From positions 206,547-270,546 of the forward strand of contig JAFUAA010000049.1 of assembly GCA_017460915.1 (NCBI GenBank): DNA of 64,000 nt, written 5' to 3'. This document shows, piece by piece, positions 50,692 through 59,877 of this stretch. The DNA comes from Bacteroidales bacterium (GTDB lineage: Bacteria; Bacteroidota; Bacteroidia; Bacteroidales; F082). A program made the translations under genes and the position numbers. The notes under the pieces were generated by a model that worked only from the letters and a program-made list of their open reading frames with translations, ran no database searches and had not been told where the DNA came from. Numbering within the stretch: the first letter of the stretch is position 1; every line of letters begins with the position of its first letter.

Positions 50692-51813
50692 ATGGGTGTC
50701 AGGTCTTTCTTCAACGGAATGATTGCGCGCGACAATTACGACGAGGTCATGGAATACCTTGCCGTGACTGAGACCCAGCATGCCCCACGTTTTGAATTCG
50801 ACCAAGCCCCTGTGCAATTGCGTGATCTGATTGCCGTGGCCGAGACTCCCCGCAGCGAAGAGCGCTCGAAGTGGCTTAACGACTACGCCGAGAAGTCGTG
50901 GTCGGTACCCGACGGCAAGGCTGAGGTGCTGCTGGCTCAGGACCATCTCAACGCCATTCGGTATCTCAACCGTTATCTTCGCAAAGCCAATGGGAAGCTC
51001 AAGCAAGAGGGCTATCTGGTGTGCAGTTTCGATACGGCACAGAAACGCCGCGTCCAGATCTTCAGCAAATATCCCAAGTTTTTGGCGAGGATTGTTTATT
51101 TCTTCGATTTTCTGTGGCATAGGGTGTCCCCTAAAGTGGGCTTGACTCGCCGCTTCTATTATTTTTGTACGCGAAAGGTACGCAAGGTCTTTCCGCGACC
51201 GGAAGTGCTGGGCAGACTCTATTACTGCGGTTTCGAGGTCGTCAGCGAGCAATACATCCACGACCGCTATTGCGTGATTGCGCAAAAGAAACGCCAGCCC
51301 AGCAGGGAGCAACACTCCTATGGGTTTTTTATCCGTTTGCGCCGGATTGGCAAGGACGGGAAGAAGTTCAACGTGTTCAAGTTCAGGACGATGTATGCCT
51401 ACTCTGAGTATTTGCAGACATACATATACGAGAACAACGATCTGGACGTGGGCGGCAAGTTCAGCGATGACTATCGCGTCACCGAGTGGGGGCGTTTCTT
51501 GCGCCGCACCTGGCTTGACGAGTTGCCCATGCTCATCAATGTGTTGAAAAGACAGATGAAACTGGTGGGGGTGAGGCCTTTGAGCCAACAGTATTATGAT
51601 TTGTATACACCTGAGATACAGCAACTAAGAATCAAAGCCAAACCAGGCCTATTGCCTCCTTTCTATGTTGACATGCCAGAGACTTTGGACGAAATCCAAG
51701 AGAGCGAGAAACGTTATACCGAGGCGTACTTGAAACATCCTTTCCGCACCGACTGGAAGTATTTCTGGAAAATTGTCGGCAACATTTTGTTCAAAGGGAA
51801 ACACTCAAAATGA
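50692..51813 (+). CDS. Bacteroidetes-type sugar transferase with degenerate N-terminal half
   Basis: A 373-residue protein. The C-terminal half has the bacterial sugar transferase signature (RRIGKDGKKFNVFKFRTM, EWGRFLRRTWLDELPMLINVLKRQM, VGVRPLSQ). The usual N-terminal membrane helix is absent; instead residues 1-210 resemble a decayed methyltransferase-like region, ending with LYYCGFEVVSEQ. Such enzymes transfer a sugar phosphate to undecaprenyl phosphate. The ATG at 50692 is preferred over upstream frames that overlap the aminotransferase. Confidence 0.78.
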   Translation: MGVRSFFNGMIARDNYDEVMEYLAVTETQHAPRFEFDQAPVQLRDLIAVAETPRSEERSKWLNDYAEKSWSVPDGKAEVLLAQDHLNAIRYLNRYLRKANGKLKQEGYLVCSFDTAQKRRVQIFSKYPKFLARIVYFFDFLWHRVSPKVGLTRRFYYFCTRKVRKVFPRPEVLGRLYYCGFEVVSEQYIHDRYCVIAQKKRQPSREQHSYGFFIRLRRIGKDGKKFNVFKFRTMYAYSEYLQTYIYENNDLDVGGKFSDDYRVTEWGRFLRRTWLDELPMLINVLKRQMKLVGVRPLSQQYYDLYTPEIQQLRIKAKPGLLPPFYVDMPETLDEIQESEKRYTEAYLKHPFRTDWKYFWKIVGNILFKGKHSK

Positions 51814-51836
51814 TAATGCCAAAAAATAAGGCTTTT

Positions 51837-51870
51837 TTTGCTTTTCGTATCAAAATAATCTTTATTTTTG
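51837..51870 (+). promoter_or_regulatory. Promoter before the polysaccharide exporter gene
   Basis: TTTG at 51837-51840, a 22-base gap and TATTTTTG at 51863-51870. One base longer than the usual spacing. Confidence 0.6.
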
Positions 51871-51950
51871 CCACTTGATTAAGCGGCAATCCTTATAATG
51901 TATTTGCATGGATTGCAGAGATTTTCTCTGGGTGCTGTAAATGGCAAGGT

Positions 51951-52901
51951 ATGAGTAAGTTAATGCTATTCGCATGGGACTCAGAAAAGCGAAGCTATAT
52001 CATTACCTCAAACATTGAAATGACACAATCGGTATCAGAAAACGAGAATTGGACTACGGTCATCAAACCTCGAAACAAGCTTTTCGAGGTGAACTTGAAA
52101 GAAATCTGGGACTATCGTGATTTGTTGACGTTGTTTGTGAAGCGTACCATTACGGTGGCCTATAAACAGACAATCCTTGGCCCATTGTGGTGGATTATCC
52201 AACCAGCCTTCACTGTCATCATGTATATGGTCGTGTTTGGAGGCATCGCCGGCATTCCCACCGATGGCATTCCGCAACCTTTGTTCTATCTGGGAGGCGT
52301 TGCCATGTGGCAGTATTTTTCCGACTGTCTGGGAAAGACATCGAATACCTTCGTTTCAAATGCCGGTATTTTCGGAAAGGTGTATTTCCCAAGGTTGATC
52401 ATGCCGCTGTCCAGCGTCATCAGCAACTTGGTGCGTTTTGGCATACAGTTGGGCTTGTTTGTCGTTGTGTATCTTTATTACGCCATCATCGGGCAGGCGC
52501 CTAGCCCCAATTGGTATCTGCTGCTGTTTCCTTTGTTGGTGGTGATGATGGCAGGCTTGGCTTTGGGCTTCGGCATCATCATCTCGTCGATGACGACCAA
52601 GTATCGCGACCTGTCGATTCTGTTCTCTTTCTTTGTCTCGCTGTGGATGTATGCCACACCCATCGTCTATCCTTTGAGCCGTGTGGCTGGCAGGCAAAAA
52701 TGGGGCTTCGACGTGGCCGACATCATGTGCCTGAATCCAGTGACACCTGTCATCGAGACCTTCAAGCATGGTGCGTTAGGGGCAGGACAATTCGTGGGTT
52801 GGGGCTGGCTGGCCTACAGCTTCGTCTTCATGCTGGTCGTCCTGGCCTTGGGCATCCTGATTTTCAACAAGGTGCAGAAAAGTTTCATGGATACGGTGTA
52901 A
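51951..52901 (+). CDS. ABC-2 polysaccharide export permease (Wzm-like)
   Basis: A 316-residue inner-membrane protein with six predicted segments. The N-terminal sequence ELWxYRDLL-type (KEIWDYRDLLTLFVKRTI) and YKQTILGPLWWIIQP are hallmarks of O-antigen and teichoic acid permeases, as is ALGFGIIISSMTTKYRDLS in the middle. It needs a Wzt-type ATPase, and none is found in this window. An ATG at 52020 may be the true start, since the family begins close to it. Confidence 0.88.
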   Translation: MSKLMLFAWDSEKRSYIITSNIEMTQSVSENENWTTVIKPRNKLFEVNLKEIWDYRDLLTLFVKRTITVAYKQTILGPLWWIIQPAFTVIMYMVVFGGIAGIPTDGIPQPLFYLGGVAMWQYFSDCLGKTSNTFVSNAGIFGKVYFPRLIMPLSSVISNLVRFGIQLGLFVVVYLYYAIIGQAPSPNWYLLLFPLLVVMMAGLALGFGIIISSMTTKYRDLSILFSFFVSLWMYATPIVYPLSRVAGRQKWGFDVADIMCLNPVTPVIETFKHGALGAGQFVGWGWLAYSFVFMLVVLALGILIFNKVQKSFMDTV

Positions 52902-52973
52902 TCTGATCGTTTGATGGTTTGTAAAGTAGTGGAAACGAGGACAGGTGTATGAAAAAGGCAAAAAATCAAGGAA

Positions 52974-54539
52974 ATGAAATATCCCATAGGCATACAGAAT
53001 TTCGAGAAGATACGGAAAGAAGGTTTCGAGTATATCGACAAGACCGCTTTTGTCTATAAGCTTGCCGATGAAGGAAACTATTATTTCCTTTCTCGTCCGA
53101 GGCGTTTCGGCAAGTCGTTGCTGCTTTCCACCTTCGAGGCTTATTTCAGAGGAGAGAGGGACCTGTTTGAAGGGCTGGCAATAAGCGAGTTGGAACAGCA
53201 TTGGGACAGATTCCCCATTTTCCACCTCGACCTGAACACAGAGAAATACGATACCTTGGAGGCTTTGGAGAGCAAGCTGAACTTGGCTTTGTCGGGCTGG
53301 GAGGCGAAATATGGTAGCAATCCCAACGAGAGGTCGCTCAGCACCCGATTCGAGGGGGTGATAGGCAGGGCGTTCGAGCAAGAAGGCAAGCGTGTGGTGA
53401 TATTAGTGGACGAGTACGACAAGCCTATGTTGCAAGCGATAGGCAACGAGGCCTTGCAGGAAGCCTACCGCTCAACGCTGAAGGCGTTTTACGGCGCGTT
53501 GAAGTCGTGCGACCGTTGCATCCGTTTCGCTTTCCTCACGGGAGTTACCAAGTTCGGCAAGGTGAGCGTGTTCAGCGACTTGAACAATTTGATAGACATT
53601 TCGTTGGATCGCCGTTATGTGTCCATTTGCGGCATCACGGAGAGCGAGCTGCAAGGCCAATTCGATGGCAGTGTGGAGGCATTGGGAGAGGCCAACGGGA
53701 TGAGCAAGGAGGAGTGCTACGCCCAACTGAAGCACGACTACGATGGATACCATTTCGATGTCAACACCGAAGGGATATACAACCCGTTCAGCATCCTCAA
53801 CACTTTGGCAAGCCAGCAGTTCCGCGACTACTGGTTCGAGACGGGCACTCCGACTTTCCTCGTGCGTCAGCTGCAGAAGACCAACTATCGTTTGTCGGAC
53901 ATGACGGAGGAGCGCCTCTCGGCCGACACGCTCAACTCGATAGACATCATGGAGGAGACCCCGTTGCCGTTGTTGTTCCAGAGCGGCTACCTTACGATAA
54001 CAGGCTATGACCCAAGGTTCAGGCTTTATAGGTTAGGTTTCCCTAACCGCGAGGTGAAGGAAGGCTTCATAAAGTACCTGGTGCCGTTTTATACGCCGAA
54101 AACCGACAACAAGTCGAGGTTTTCGATAGAGCAGTTTGTCAGTGAGGTGGAACAAGGCAGGGCCGAGAACTTCATGCAACGTATGGAGGCTTTCTTTGCC
54201 GGTGGCGACTATGCGTTGATGGGCGACAAGGAACTGTATTTCCAGAACGCGATGTACGTGTTCTTCACGCTGTTGGGGCTATATGTGGAGGTGGAGCGCC
54301 ATACCACAGACGGTCGCATGGACATGCTGGTACAGACGAAGGACTACATCTACATCATTGAGTTGAAGATAGACCAAACCGCAGACATCGCTTTGCAACA
54401 GATAGATGATAAGGGCTATGCCAAACCGTTTGCCACCGACCCACGTCAATTGTTCAAGATAGGCTTGAACTTCTCCACCGAAAGACGTTGCATTGACGGG
54501 TGGAAAGTGGAGAAAGAGGTATCACGTTTTGGAGCGTGA
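52974..54539 (+). CDS. AAA-ATPase-like protein with PD-(D/E)XK nuclease domain (DUF1703)
   Basis: A 521-residue protein of a family strongly expanded in Bacteroidetes. Residues 1-290 form an AAA-ATPase-like domain (YPIGIQNFEKIRKEGF start, Walker A RPRRFGKSLLLST, Walker B VVILVDEYDKPM). The C-terminal domain has a PD-(D/E)XK pattern, GRMDMLVQTKDYIYIIELKI. Role unknown; nuclease-type mobile or defence function is often suspected. It follows the ABC permease by 72 bases. Confidence 0.85.
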   Translation: MKYPIGIQNFEKIRKEGFEYIDKTAFVYKLADEGNYYFLSRPRRFGKSLLLSTFEAYFRGERDLFEGLAISELEQHWDRFPIFHLDLNTEKYDTLEALESKLNLALSGWEAKYGSNPNERSLSTRFEGVIGRAFEQEGKRVVILVDEYDKPMLQAIGNEALQEAYRSTLKAFYGALKSCDRCIRFAFLTGVTKFGKVSVFSDLNNLIDISLDRRYVSICGITESELQGQFDGSVEALGEANGMSKEECYAQLKHDYDGYHFDVNTEGIYNPFSILNTLASQQFRDYWFETGTPTFLVRQLQKTNYRLSDMTEERLSADTLNSIDIMEETPLPLLFQSGYLTITGYDPRFRLYRLGFPNREVKEGFIKYLVPFYTPKTDNKSRFSIEQFVSEVEQGRAENFMQRMEAFFAGGDYALMGDKELYFQNAMYVFFTLLGLYVEVERHTTDGRMDMLVQTKDYIYIIELKIDQTADIALQQIDDKGYAKPFATDPRQLFKIGLNFSTERRCIDGWKVEKEVSRFGA

Positions 54540-54612
54540 AGAGGATAACGGTATGAGATTTGGAGCGTCTTTAAACAATTATTATTTTTAAACAATTGAT
54601 AATGAAACAATT

Positions 54613-54640
54613 ACCCCCACCCCACACACACACACCGCAC
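54613..54640 (+). repeat. C/CA simple-sequence tract before the epimerase gene
   Basis: ACCCCCACCCCACACACACA and further CA units. It lies inside a 43-codon frame (54602-54733, starts MKQLPPPH) whose stop overlaps the epimerase ATG by 4 bases. Length changes could alter translation of this small frame and, through coupling, of the epimerase. Confidence 0.45.
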
Positions 54641-54729
54641 GCCACCATAATGCGTTGCACGGCTCATACAACACAAGGACTGATCATCCCGTGTATTGCC
54701 AAGAATCAGGTGAAAACAGCCGTAAGTCA

Positions 54730-55782
54730 ATGAAAATACTAGTAACCGGGGCTGCCGGCTTTATAGGTTCGTGGGTGTCACGAGCTTTGGTCGAACGGGG
54801 AGATGCTGTTTTGTGTATTGATAGCATAAACGACTACTACGATGTACGGCTTAAACGCGAAAGGTTGAGAAGAATGCTTGGTTTTGAAACGGAGGGCGAC
54901 AATATCCCTTTCAGCGAGATGTTCACGAGCAAGACGTATCCGGCTGTGCGTTTCATTCGGATGTCGATAGAAGACAAAAACCTGCTGGACTATCTGTTTG
55001 CCACAGAAAATTTTGATATTGTTGTCAACTTGGCCGCACAGGCGGGAGTCCGATACAGCCTAAGCGCCCCTTACAGCTATATGCAGAGCAATCTTGTTGG
55101 TTTCTTGAACATTTTGGAAGCCTGTAGGTTTCATAACACAAAAAAACTGGTTTTTGCCTCATCCTCTTCGGTCTACGGGAAAAACGCCAAAACTCCGTTC
55201 ACCGAGGATGACATGGTTGGATACCCGGTTTCGCTTTACGCCGCCAGCAAAAGAAGCAATGAGTTGATGGCATACGTATACAGCAATTTGTATGGAACCA
55301 GTGCTATAGGTTTGCGCTATTTTACCGTATATGGTCCATGGGGACGCCCCGACATGTCGCCAATGTTGTTTGCCAATGCTATGCTCAAAGGCGAGGCGAT
55401 ACAGGTCTTTAATAAGGGTGACATGTACCGAGATTTCACCTACATAGAAGATGTCGTGGCAGGAACATTGCGGGCTGTCGATTATGAGATTGGGAAATCC
55501 GACTGCCCCAATGGAGTGCCTTGCAAGATATATAACATAGGATGCGGCAATCCGGTGCGGCTGATGGATTTTGTCGGTGAAATGGAAACTGTTTTCGGAA
55601 TAAAGGCCTTGATAGAGTTCCTCCCCATGCAGTCCGGCGATGTGTATCAGACCTACGCCGACACAAGCCGCATGGAGGCCGACATGGGATTCCGACCGCA
55701 GTGGTCGCTGCACGACGGCATCGCGGAGTTCGCAAAATGGTACAAAAGCGATGAAAACCCATTGCTGGATTGGAATAATTGA
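54730..55782 (+). CDS. NAD-dependent sugar epimerase (UDP-glucuronate 4-epimerase-like)
   Basis: A 350-residue extended SDR enzyme. Rossmann motif TGAAGFIGSWV at residues 7-17, active-site YxxxK as LYAASKRSNE (about 175), and DIVVNLAAQAGVRYS (about 95), which is typical of UDP-glucuronate or UDP-galacturonate epimerases. Supplies a nucleotide sugar to the polysaccharide. The start ATG overlaps a small CA-repeat frame. Confidence 0.85.
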   Translation: MKILVTGAAGFIGSWVSRALVERGDAVLCIDSINDYYDVRLKRERLRRMLGFETEGDNIPFSEMFTSKTYPAVRFIRMSIEDKNLLDYLFATENFDIVVNLAAQAGVRYSLSAPYSYMQSNLVGFLNILEACRFHNTKKLVFASSSSVYGKNAKTPFTEDDMVGYPVSLYAASKRSNELMAYVYSNLYGTSAIGLRYFTVYGPWGRPDMSPMLFANAMLKGEAIQVFNKGDMYRDFTYIEDVVAGTLRAVDYEIGKSDCPNGVPCKIYNIGCGNPVRLMDFVGEMETVFGIKALIEFLPMQSGDVYQTYADTSRMEADMGFRPQWSLHDGIAEFAKWYKSDENPLLDWNN

Positions 55783-55789
55783 GTGAAAG

Positions 55790-56776
55790 ATGGAAGAAGA
55801 GCTGGTCAGTGTAATTGTCCCCGTCTACAATGTCGAGAATTGGTTGCCTCGTTGCTTGGAGTGCATCGAGGCGCAAACTTATAAGAACCTTGAAATCATC
55901 TTGGTGGATGACGGCTCAACCGACGGCTCGGGAAGGCTATGCGATGGGTTTGCGGCAAAAGACCCACGCGCCCGAGTGATACACCACCCGACCAACATCG
56001 GCCTTTGGGCGGCTCGCAACACAGGACAGGATGCCGCCACGGGTGAATATCTCTGGTTCCCTGACGGGGATGACTACTTCCATAAGGATATCATCCGGAT
56101 AATGCACGAGGCAATCAATCGGATGGACCCCGACGCAAAATCTCTCTATAAAATGGTAGTTGTCGGATATAAAACAACCGACAGATTAGATGAAGATGTA
56201 CAATATGAGGTAAGAAGGGTGTCGCCTAAGGTGATGACAAACAGCGATCTTTATTATAATTGGGTGACACGATTGCCGATAGGTTTGATGTCTTTTATGT
56301 GGAATAAACTGTATAGGAGAGATTTGGTGCGCGATGTTAGGACCGGTAATTACCGTTACTCTCAGGATCGCGATTTTAATATAAAAGTGTGTAGGAAAAG
56401 AACAAATGCTATTTATCTTGATAATGAGTTGTATTATTGGGTACAACGCTCTACATCTGCCATGCACACCACCGACTATTATTATGATAGAGCCAAAATG
56501 GAGATCAGTTATGATTATGACAACATGAAGAAAGATGATGTTCGTCATCGTTTTTATTATCTGACTTCTATTTATTATACTATTGCAGTGGTTCTTGACA
56601 AAGCTTACGAAAAGAACGATTTGAAGAAGGTTTCTAATAGTTATAAAGCTTTGGTACATGAAACTTGGAAAGATTATGTTTTTAAGAAAAACGAGCTGGT
56701 TCCATTTAAAAAGCGATTAAAACTGTGTCTCCGCAGTAGGTTCCCTATGGTGTATTATGGGATCATAAAGCGTTGA
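55790..56776 (+). CDS. Family 2 glycosyltransferase
   Basis: A 328-residue GT-A enzyme. N-terminal VSVIVPVYNVENWLPRCLECI, nucleotide-site VDDGSTDGSG and DxD motif FPDGDDYF near residue 92. The acceptor domain is AT-rich and species-specific. It follows the epimerase by 7 bases and is part of the same operon. Confidence 0.88.
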   Translation: MEEELVSVIVPVYNVENWLPRCLECIEAQTYKNLEIILVDDGSTDGSGRLCDGFAAKDPRARVIHHPTNIGLWAARNTGQDAATGEYLWFPDGDDYFHKDIIRIMHEAINRMDPDAKSLYKMVVVGYKTTDRLDEDVQYEVRRVSPKVMTNSDLYYNWVTRLPIGLMSFMWNKLYRRDLVRDVRTGNYRYSQDRDFNIKVCRKRTNAIYLDNELYYWVQRSTSAMHTTDYYYDRAKMEISYDYDNMKKDDVRHRFYYLTSIYYTIAVVLDKAYEKNDLKKVSNSYKALVHETWKDYVFKKNELVPFKKRLKLCLRSRFPMVYYGIIKR

Positions 56777-56789
56777 GGAGATTGTTTTT

Positions 56790-56990
56790 GTGAGGTTGGA
56801 GTGGCGGGGAGAGATATTTCCATTAGGTATAGACAAGTTCAGTGAGGCGATATGTGCTTTTGCTAACGACATGCCAGGCACAGGGCAGAATGGCTATCTT
56901 CTTGTCGGGAGCGAGGCTTGTCAAGTTAACATCAGCGTTATGCGAAAAGCAGGTAGTAAAATGTCTGTCATAGTTCTCATTATATTTTAA
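56790..56990 (+). pseudogene. Remnant of an AlbA_2/Schlafen-like gene
   Basis: A 66-codon frame with a CAFANDMPGTGQNGYLLVGS segment that resembles the start of AlbA_2 (DUF4062-like) domains, FSEAICAFAND...GYLLIG. The rest of the protein is missing. It lies between a glycosyltransferase and a complete AlbA_2 gene and looks like a decayed earlier copy or a relative of a different subfamily. Confidence 0.5.
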
Positions 56991-57036
56991 GGTCAATTCT
57001 AATTCGCTTCGTTGTCTTAATAGCATTTCAAACACC

Positions 57037-58389
57037 ATGATCCCCAATAAAGAAGACCAGCACACCGAATTCAAGACCTCGTTCAGCGAAGAGGTGATTG
57101 TCTCTTTGGTGGCTTTTGCCAACGCCAAAGGAGGGAAGGTGTATGTGGGTGTGAACGACAAGGGAAAGCCTGTTGGCGTGGATTTGGAGCCTGAATCGGT
57201 GGCCAAATGGATAAACGAAATCAAGCAGAAGACGGAACCAAGTGTTATTCCCGATGCCGACATCATTGAAATGGACGGCAAAACCGTGGTCGAGTTTTCG
57301 GTGCAAGAATATCCCGTGAAACCTGTGTCGGTGAAAGGACGCTACTATCGCCGACAGGCCAATAGCAACCACCTGTTGTCGGCCACCGAGATAGCGGATT
57401 TGATTTTGCAATCGCGAAACACTTCGTGGGATTCCTATCCTCATAGTGGGACGACTTATCTTGCACTTTCGGAAGATAAGATAAAGACTTTCATCGGCAA
57501 AGTTAATTTGGCAGGGCGTTTCCGCTTGCCCGACGACCCACGAGAGGCTTTGGACAAGTTGGGCTTTATTCAAGACCGTGTCCCCACCAATGCGGCTTGG
57601 CTCCTTTTTGCACAAGACAATCCTCATTATAATGTGCATATCGGACGTTTCAAGACTTCCTCGATGATTATTGCCGACAAAATGATAAGCGGCACGCTGT
57701 TCGAGGTGGTGGATGAAGCCATGCAAACCATTGTAGGACATCTCAAGTTCGCTTTCGACATACATATTACGGGTGCAAGCACCAAGCGTACCGAGATTCC
57801 AGAATATCCATTGGATGCCATTCGAGAGTTGCTTTTGAATTCCATCGTTCATCGTGACTATCAAAGTCCTACTGATGTTCAAATCAAGATCTTCGACCAG
57901 CGAATAGAGTTTTTCAATCCCAGTGGTTTATACGGGAACATAACCGAGGAAATGCTGGCAACTGATTCCTATAAAGCAAGTACGCGTAACAAGCAAATCG
58001 CAGAGGCTTTTTATTTGACAAAAGACATTGAGAAATATGGTAGTGGGTTTGTGAGAATCCGTAAGGAATTGTTGTCCTATCCGCAGATGCGATTCTTTTA
58101 TAAAAACGAAGGTTATGGCTTTACGGCGGGTTTTGAGTACGGTAATGGCACATTAAGTGGCACATTAAGTGGCACATTAAGTGGCACATTAAACTCTTCT
58201 CAGGAGGAAGTGCTAAATTATATCGGAATAAACGGTGGGTGCAATGCATCGACCATCATAGTGAGTTTGGGCATCCCGAGGAATACGCTTAACAAGATAA
58301 TTCGAACGCTTACCGAAAGAAACTTAATTGAGCGTAGAGGAGGAAAGAAAAATGGCGGCTATTGGCAAGTGCCGAATGACCAACAATAA
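57037..58389 (+). CDS. AlbA_2 (Schlafen-like) ATP-binding protein with GTLS repeats
   Basis: A 450-residue protein. N-terminal AlbA_2 domain with HTEFKTSFSEEVIVSLVAFANAKGG and KVYVGVNDKGKPVGVD. A HATPase_c-like or AlbA-associated middle region with IRELLLNSIVHRDYQ, then a tandem GTLS linker (four 12-base units, 58147-58194), then a winged-helix C-terminal domain. Such proteins are often annotated as transcriptional regulators or RecG-like. A role in the polysaccharide locus is not obvious. Confidence 0.82.
   Translation: MIPNKEDQHTEFKTSFSEEVIVSLVAFANAKGGKVYVGVNDKGKPVGVDLEPESVAKWINEIKQKTEPSVIPDADIIEMDGKTVVEFSVQEYPVKPVSVKGRYYRRQANSNHLLSATEIADLILQSRNTSWDSYPHSGTTYLALSEDKIKTFIGKVNLAGRFRLPDDPREALDKLGFIQDRVPTNAAWLLFAQDNPHYNVHIGRFKTSSMIIADKMISGTLFEVVDEAMQTIVGHLKFAFDIHITGASTKRTEIPEYPLDAIRELLLNSIVHRDYQSPTDVQIKIFDQRIEFFNPSGLYGNITEEMLATDSYKASTRNKQIAEAFYLTKDIEKYGSGFVRIRKELLSYPQMRFFYKNEGYGFTAGFEYGNGTLSGTLSGTLSGTLNSSQEEVLNYIGINGGCNASTIIVSLGIPRNTLNKIIRTLTERNLIERRGGKKNGGYWQVPNDQQ
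58147..58194 (+). repeat. 12-base tandem repeat in AlbA_2 gene, four units
   Basis: GGCACATTAAGT repeated three times plus a variant, encoding GTLSGTLSGTLSGTLN. Slippage would change linker length in steps of four residues without a frameshift. The other AlbA_2 gene has a different 12-base repeat at the same place. Confidence 0.8.
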
Positions 58390-58401
58390 AACTCATTGAT
58401 T

Positions 58402-59088
58402 ATGTGTAAGGTTTCCATAATTGTCCCCGTTTACAACACCGAGCAATACTTGCCCCGTTGTCTCGACAGCATCTTGAGCCAAAGCTTCACCGACTTTGAG
58501 CTGTTGCTTGTTGATGACGGTAGTAAGGATAATAGCGGTGCCATCTGCGATGCATATGCCGAAAAGGACAGCCGCGTGCGCGTGTTCCATAAGGAAAAGG
58601 GCGGGGTGAGCTCGGCAAGGAATTTGGGATTGGACGAGGCAAAGGGGGAGTGGATTTGTTTTGCGGATAGTGATGATTGGCTAAATGAGAAGTATCTTGA
58701 GCATTTGATGGATAGCGATTCCAATTTAGTGGTTTCTGGTCTTCAAAGTTTCGGCAATGCATCGTGGTCTCTTTGCCCTCAAAAACGTAGTATCTTTCCC
58801 GTCAATGATATTTGCTCGCATTGGAATGACGAGTTAAAGGGCTATTTTGATTACCCTGTTGCCAAAAGGTTCAAATCAAGTATCGTACACACTAAAGGTA
58901 TTCGATTTAACAAGGATTTATTCTATTCCGAGGATTTGTGTTTCGTATTGTCCTATATGGTGAATATTGATTCTGTTGATGAAATTGATGTTGTTGATTA
59001 CCAGTATTTTACCCCCCCCCCCCCACCACCACCACCTGTGGTTCTGGTTCTAGGGACTACAAATTCAGAATGTCGGCAAAAAGCTTGA
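58402..59088 (+). CDS. Family 2 glycosyltransferase, N-terminal part before poly-C tract
   Basis: A 228-codon frame. The GT-A domain is intact: VSIIVPVYNTEQYLPRCLDSI, LVDDGSKDNSGAIC, WICFADSDDWL (DxD). After YFT the frame enters a run of 13 C residues and (CCA) units and ends soon in unrelated sequence. The true C-terminal part continues in the frame at 59070-59414. With one more C (or two fewer) the two halves would join into a protein of about 335 residues, the normal length. Probably an OFF-state contingency gene. Confidence 0.7.
   Translation: MCKVSIIVPVYNTEQYLPRCLDSILSQSFTDFELLLVDDGSKDNSGAICDAYAEKDSRVRVFHKEKGGVSSARNLGLDEAKGEWICFADSDDWLNEKYLEHLMDSDSNLVVSGLQSFGNASWSLCPQKRSIFPVNDICSHWNDELKGYFDYPVAKRFKSSIVHTKGIRFNKDLFYSEDLCFVLSYMVNIDSVDEIDVVDYQYFTPPPPPPPPVVLVLGTTNSECRQKA
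59012..59024 (+). repeat. Homopolymer of 13 C residues in a glycosyltransferase gene
   Basis: TTTTACCCCCCCCCCCCCACC. It is the longest homopolymer in the polysaccharide locus and lies at the exact point where the reading frame is lost. Slipped-strand changes of length would switch the enzyme on or off. An assembly error in the run is the simple alternative. Confidence 0.75.
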
Positions 59089-59414
59089 AAGAGCATTACG
59101 AATATCACGATAAATGTCTGACTGCATTGGAGCGGAGAGTTTCATGCAAGAGTGCGGATTTGTTTATAAGGGAGGATGTGAGTCGTAGATTGATGAATAA
59201 ATTTGTTTCCTATCTTCACTCTTGTAAGAATATTGGGGTGTTTTATGATAATGTCCGTTTTTTCAGACGACAACCATGGGCAAAATACATGTTGGGCCTC
59301 TTGAAAGGAAAAAAGGGTAGGAGGATTGCCTATGGAGCCTATTATTGCCCTTTTCTTTCCTATTATCTTGAAAAGGCGGCAAAATGGTACAGGAAAATTC
59401 AAATGAAAGTGTAG
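59070..59414 (+). CDS. Glycosyltransferase C-terminal part, out of frame with its N-terminus
   Basis: A 114-codon frame that reads back without a stop through the C tract (SGSRDYKFRMSAKSLKEH). It has the basic, aromatic-rich character of GT2 C-termini and ends AAKWYRKIQMKV. It is unlikely to be a separate gene; an ATG at 59070 could allow separate translation. Confidence 0.55.
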   Translation: MSAKSLKEHYEYHDKCLTALERRVSCKSADLFIREDVSRRLMNKFVSYLHSCKNIGVFYDNVRFFRRQPWAKYMLGLLKGKKGRRIAYGAYYCPFLSYYLEKAAKWYRKIQMKV

Positions 59415-59421
59415 TTAAGTT

Positions 59422-59877
59422 ATGTACAACAATAAAACAGTAGTCTATACAAGTGGGACCTTCGACATGTTCCACTCCAACCACCTGAAGATGATTGAAT
59501 ACGCCCGAGGCTTGGGCGAAACCCTTATTGTGGGCGTGAGCACCGATGAGTTGGTGGCCAGCTACAAGAACCCGCCCATCATTCCCTTCGAGGAACGCAT
59601 CGCCATCATCAAGGCGTTGAAGTATCCTGATATTGTCATCCCGCAACGTTCATTGGACCACACCGAAATCGTCAAAAAGCTTAATATCGACGTGTTCGTG
59701 GTTGGCGACGATTGGGTTGGCAAGTACGACTACCTGAAAGAGCTGGGAGTGACAGTGTTCTACTTCCCGCGTGGGGCCGGGGCCTCGACCACCGAAATTA
59801 AGAAGACGGTGCTCGAACGCTATCACGACACCATCAGCAAAATCGATCACCAACCAAATCCTGATATAGTGAAATGA
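59422..59877 (+). CDS. Cytidylyltransferase-like nucleotidyltransferase (TagD-like)
   Basis: A 151-residue nucleotidyltransferase. GTFDMFHSNHLKMIEYA near residue 12 corresponds to the HxGH motif, here HSNH, so the Gly is replaced by Asn. The RTEGISTT-equivalent is AGASTTEIKK near residue 122. Like TagD it would form a CDP-alcohol such as CDP-glycerol or CDP-ribitol. The stop overlaps the SDR ATG. Confidence 0.8.
   Translation: MYNNKTVVYTSGTFDMFHSNHLKMIEYARGLGETLIVGVSTDELVASYKNPPIIPFEERIAIIKALKYPDIVIPQRSLDHTEIVKKLNIDVFVVGDDWVGKYDYLKELGVTVFYFPRGAGASTTEIKKTVLERYHDTISKIDHQPNPDIVK

Noticed and set aside
58147..58194. Possible CRISPR or regulatory array
   Set aside because: Units are 12 bases, contiguous and translated in frame; there are no spacers.
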